Source: Planctomycetota bacterium
GTDB taxonomy: Bacteria > Planctomycetota > J058
Length of the DNA stretch: 64,000 nucleotides
NCBI GenBank assembly: GCA_023954375.1
Contig: JAMLIC010000010.1
Coordinates: 1 to 64,000, forward strand
Reading direction: 5' to 3'
Positions 61,997 through 64,000 of the stretch are shown here, in pieces. A program made the translations under genes and the position numbers. Each line of letters opens with the position of its first letter. Positions within the stretch are counted from its first letter, which is position 1. Under the pieces are notes generated by a model that saw only the letters and a list, made by a program, of their open reading frames with translations, was not told the origin of the DNA and did not search any database.

Positions 61997-64000
61997 ATGA
62001 ACAAGGTTCGTCTCTATCACCTGGCCCACGACTGGGCGCTGCCCGCGCAGTCCATGCTCGAGGCGCTCCACGAGGCGGGGCACCGGCTGAAGAGCCACTT
62101 CGTGGAGGTGGACACCCATGACGTGCCGAGGATCCGGACGATCCTCGAGCGCGCCGGGCTGTTCGACATCCCGGAGCCGCCCGAGCCCGAGGTCCAGCCG
62201 GAGGAGCTGCAGGTGGAGACCGCGCCCGCGGCAGGTGGTGACGGCGCCGGGGCGCCCGCGCCCACCCCGGTCGAGGTCGCGCCCGCGGCCGCCGCGGCGC
62301 CCCCGGCCGAGGAGGCCACGCCGGCGGCTGCCGCCGCCCCCGCGCAGCCTGCCCAGCCGCCGGTCGCCCCCGCCGCCGCGGTCACCGGGACGGTCACCCC
62401 AGCGACCCATGCGCCGCAGGCCGCGCCCGCGGCGATCGCCCAGCAGCCCGCCGCCGCGCGCGCTCCAGGTACGCCGCCCGGCGGGCCAGGCGGCACCCGC
62501 CGCCGCCGCGTCCAACGCCCCGACCCGGTCGTCCGCCCCGCCGGCGTCGCCGCCGGCTTCGAACTTCGCCCCGGGCTTCGACCCATAACCCGGCGCCCAT
62601 CCTCACGGCGGGCCCTGCGCCGACGGCGCTCTCGCCGCGCGGCCCGCGCTCGACCGCTTCGGGCCGCCGCCCGGCCCCGGCGCCGCCCGCCTGCCGACGG
62701 CGAGCGCCGCCACCCAGGCCCCCGGCCTGGCCGGCCGCACCGGCCCGGGCACCGGCCCCGGCCCCGGCGGCCCCACGCGCACGGCGGTCTCGCCCGCCAA
62801 GCGCGGCGGCCCGGGCAAGCAGACCACGCGGCGCGCCGGCGGTCAGGCCGAGCTCGGCCGCGGGCGGCGCCTCGAGCGCCGGCTCCAGGAGCGCGACCAC
62901 TGGCACAAGGTGACGAAGAAGCGCCCCAAGCGCGCGATCACCGCCAACGTCGTGCGCCCGGACAAGGTCGAGATCGAGCTGCCGATCAGCCTCAAGGACC
63001 TCTCCGCGCTGCTGGCGATCCGCGTCCCCGAGATCATGAGCTTCTTCATGAAGCAGGGGATGATGCTCAACCAGAACCAGCCGGTCCCCAAGGAGTCGGT
63101 CGAGCTCCTCTGCCTCCACTACCACATCGAGTGCACGGTCGTGGACGAGGAGGACCTCGAGCAGGAGCTGGTGGCGCAGTGGGAGGCCGACGAGGACGAG
63201 GCGAACCTCGTCTGGCGCCAGCCGATCGTGGCGGTCCTCGGCCACGTCGACCACGGCAAGACGACGCTGCTGGACACGATCCGCAAGACGAAGTCGCCCG
63301 TGGCGGCCCAGGAGGCCGGCGGGATCACCCAGCACATCGGCGCCTACGTCGCCGAGCACAACGGCAAGGGGATCACGTTCATCGACACGCCGGGCCACGA
63401 GGCGTTCACCGAGATGCGCGCCCGCGGCGCCAACGTGACCGACATCGTGCTGCTCGTGATCGCCGCCGACGACGGCGTCATGCCGCAGACCAAGGAGGCG
63501 ATCCAGCACGCGCAGGCGGCCGGGGCGCACATCATGGTCGCCATGACCAAGATCGACAAGGCGAACGCCAACAAGGACAGGCTCCTCCAGCAGCTCGCCC
63601 AGATCGAGGGCATGCTGCCGCAGGAGTTCGGCGGCGAGACCGAGGTCGTGCCCGTGTCGGCGGTCAAGGGGCAGGGCATCGACGAGCTCCTGGAGACGAT
63701 CACCACCTACGCCGAGCTGCTCGACCTCAAGGCCAACCCCGAGCGCGCCGCCAACGGCACCGTGCTCGAGGCCAAGAAGACCGAGGGGCGGGGCATCGTC
63801 GTCACGGCGCTCATCCAGGACGGCTCGCTGAAGAAGGGCGACAACATCATCGCCGGCCGGGCCTGGTGCCGGGTGCGCATGATGTTCAACGACCGCGGCA
63901 AGCCGGTGCAGGTGGCCGGCCCGGGCGTGCCGGTCGAGGTCCTCGGCTTCGACGAGATCCCGGAGGCGGGCGACCGCTTCTACTCGATCCAGGACGAGGC
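61997..64000 (+). CDS. infB: translation initiation factor IF-2, frame-broken and cut by the window end
   Basis: The IF2 N-terminal domain ([19 protein letters not shown]) starts at the ATG at 61997. The Ala/Pro-rich linker follows. The C-terminal GTPase part is in a different frame: [21 protein letters not shown], then [11 protein letters not shown] (codons in phase with 63234), DTPGHEAF and [14 protein letters not shown] at 62586-62588 stops that frame within the linker. At least one, probably two or three, frame changes are therefore needed between about 62440 and 62640. infB is essential, so assembly errors in the GC-rich linker are the likely cause; an internal start for a short IF2 form is the alternative. 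Confidence 0.85.
   Translation, partial: MNKVRLYHLAHDWALPAQSMLEALHEAGHRLKSHFVEVDTHDVPRIRTILERAGLFDIPEPPEPEVQPEELQVETAPAAGGDGAGAPAPTPVEVAPAAAAAPPAEEATPAAAAAPAQPAQPPVAPAAAVTGTVTPATHAPQAAPAAIAQQPAAARAPGTPPGGPGGTRRRRVQRPDPVVRPAGVAAGFELRPGLRPITRRPSSRRALRRRRSRRAARARPLRAAARPRRRPPADGERRHPGPRPGRPHRPGHRPRPRRPHAHGGLARQARRPGQADHAARRRSGRARPRAAPRAPAPGARPLAQGDEEAPQARDHRQRRAPGQGRDRAADQPQGPLRAAGDPRPRDHELLHEAGDDAQPEPAGPQGVGRAPLPPLPHRVHGRGRGGPRAGAGGAVGGRRGRGEPRLAPADRGGPRPRRPRQDDAAGHDPQDEVARGGPGGRRDHPAHRRLRRRAQRQGDHVHRHAGPRGVHRDARPRRQRDRHRAARDRRRRRRHAADQGGDPARAGGRGAHHGRHDQDRQGERQQGQAPPAARPDRGHAAAGVRRRDRGRARVGGQGAGHRRAPGDDHHLRRAARPQGQPRARRQRHRARGQEDRGAGHRRHGAHPGRLAEEGRQHHRRPGLVPGAHDVQRPRQAGAGGRPGRAGRGPRLRRDPGGGRPLLLDPGRG

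Noticed and set aside
62118..62588. Independent 156-residue gene at the infB linker
   Set aside because: Mostly Arg/Pro shadow of the IF-2 N-terminal frame; only its end looks like real linker, which fits a frameshift in infB better.

Overview
The window is very GC-rich, densely coded bacterial chromosome. Convergent genes overlap by a few bases and many start codons are GTG in GTGA or ATGA overlaps. The gene content fits Planctomycetota best: mcsA-mcsB-clpC with no ctsR in front, Ser/Thr kinases fused to a sulfatase-modifying-factor domain or to TPRs, several membrane proteins with a RING-CH-like cysteine module, an ECF sigma factor paired with a very large zinc-finger partner, and SDR-type threonine dehydrogenase with Kbl. 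This is an inference with moderate confidence; a myxobacterial-type lineage is not excluded.

Layout. 1-2.0 kb: tail of a tyrosine recombinase, then a broken tRNA locus (5' half of tRNA-Leu(CAG), a foreign-looking 257-bp insert, 3' half of tRNA-Gly(CCC)). 2.2-6.4 kb: an acidic repeat protein, an 819-residue HExxH metalloprotease and a lipoprotein. 6.5-12.4 kb: histidine kinase, acyltransferase, nucleotidyltransferase, DoxX protein and a kinase-FGE fusion. 12.5-19.4 kb: CstA, ECF sigma factor with partner, phosphoesterase and lipid kinase. 19.5-25 kb: NUDIX protein, then a leftward cluster encoding a nucleotidyltransferase, two paralogous Cys/Pro/Gly-rich peptides with Tat-like signals, a radical SAM-SPASM-PqqD fusion, an HPr-kinase-like protein and an EEP-family phosphatase. 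This is the best candidate for an undescribed peptide-modification system.

25-38.9 kb: Ada, an ankyrin protein, a duplicated hairpin repeat, threonine catabolism (SDR dehydrogenase and Kbl) split by a TPR kinase, adenosine deaminase, two Ku genes with a small zinc protein, a START protein and chorismate mutase. 38.9-54.2 kb: a large secreted HExxH protein, a DsbD-N-like lipoprotein with FKBP, a translationally coupled membrane operon, ABC-F, an MpaB/Lcp-like oxygenase and a Fic protein with an altered active site. 54.4-55.4 kb: five tandem copies of a 201-204 bp hairpin-rich unit. 55.5-64 kb: clpC-mcsB-mcsA behind a TTGACA promoter, a DUF2064 glycosyltransferase, and nusA-infB with a long leader; infB shows frame breaks in its linker and runs off the window.

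Two themes cross the window. Many genes have a TANNNT-like -10 hexamer only 5-9 nt before the start codon, which suggests leaderless transcripts. Intergenic spaces repeatedly carry long, modular inverted repeats.
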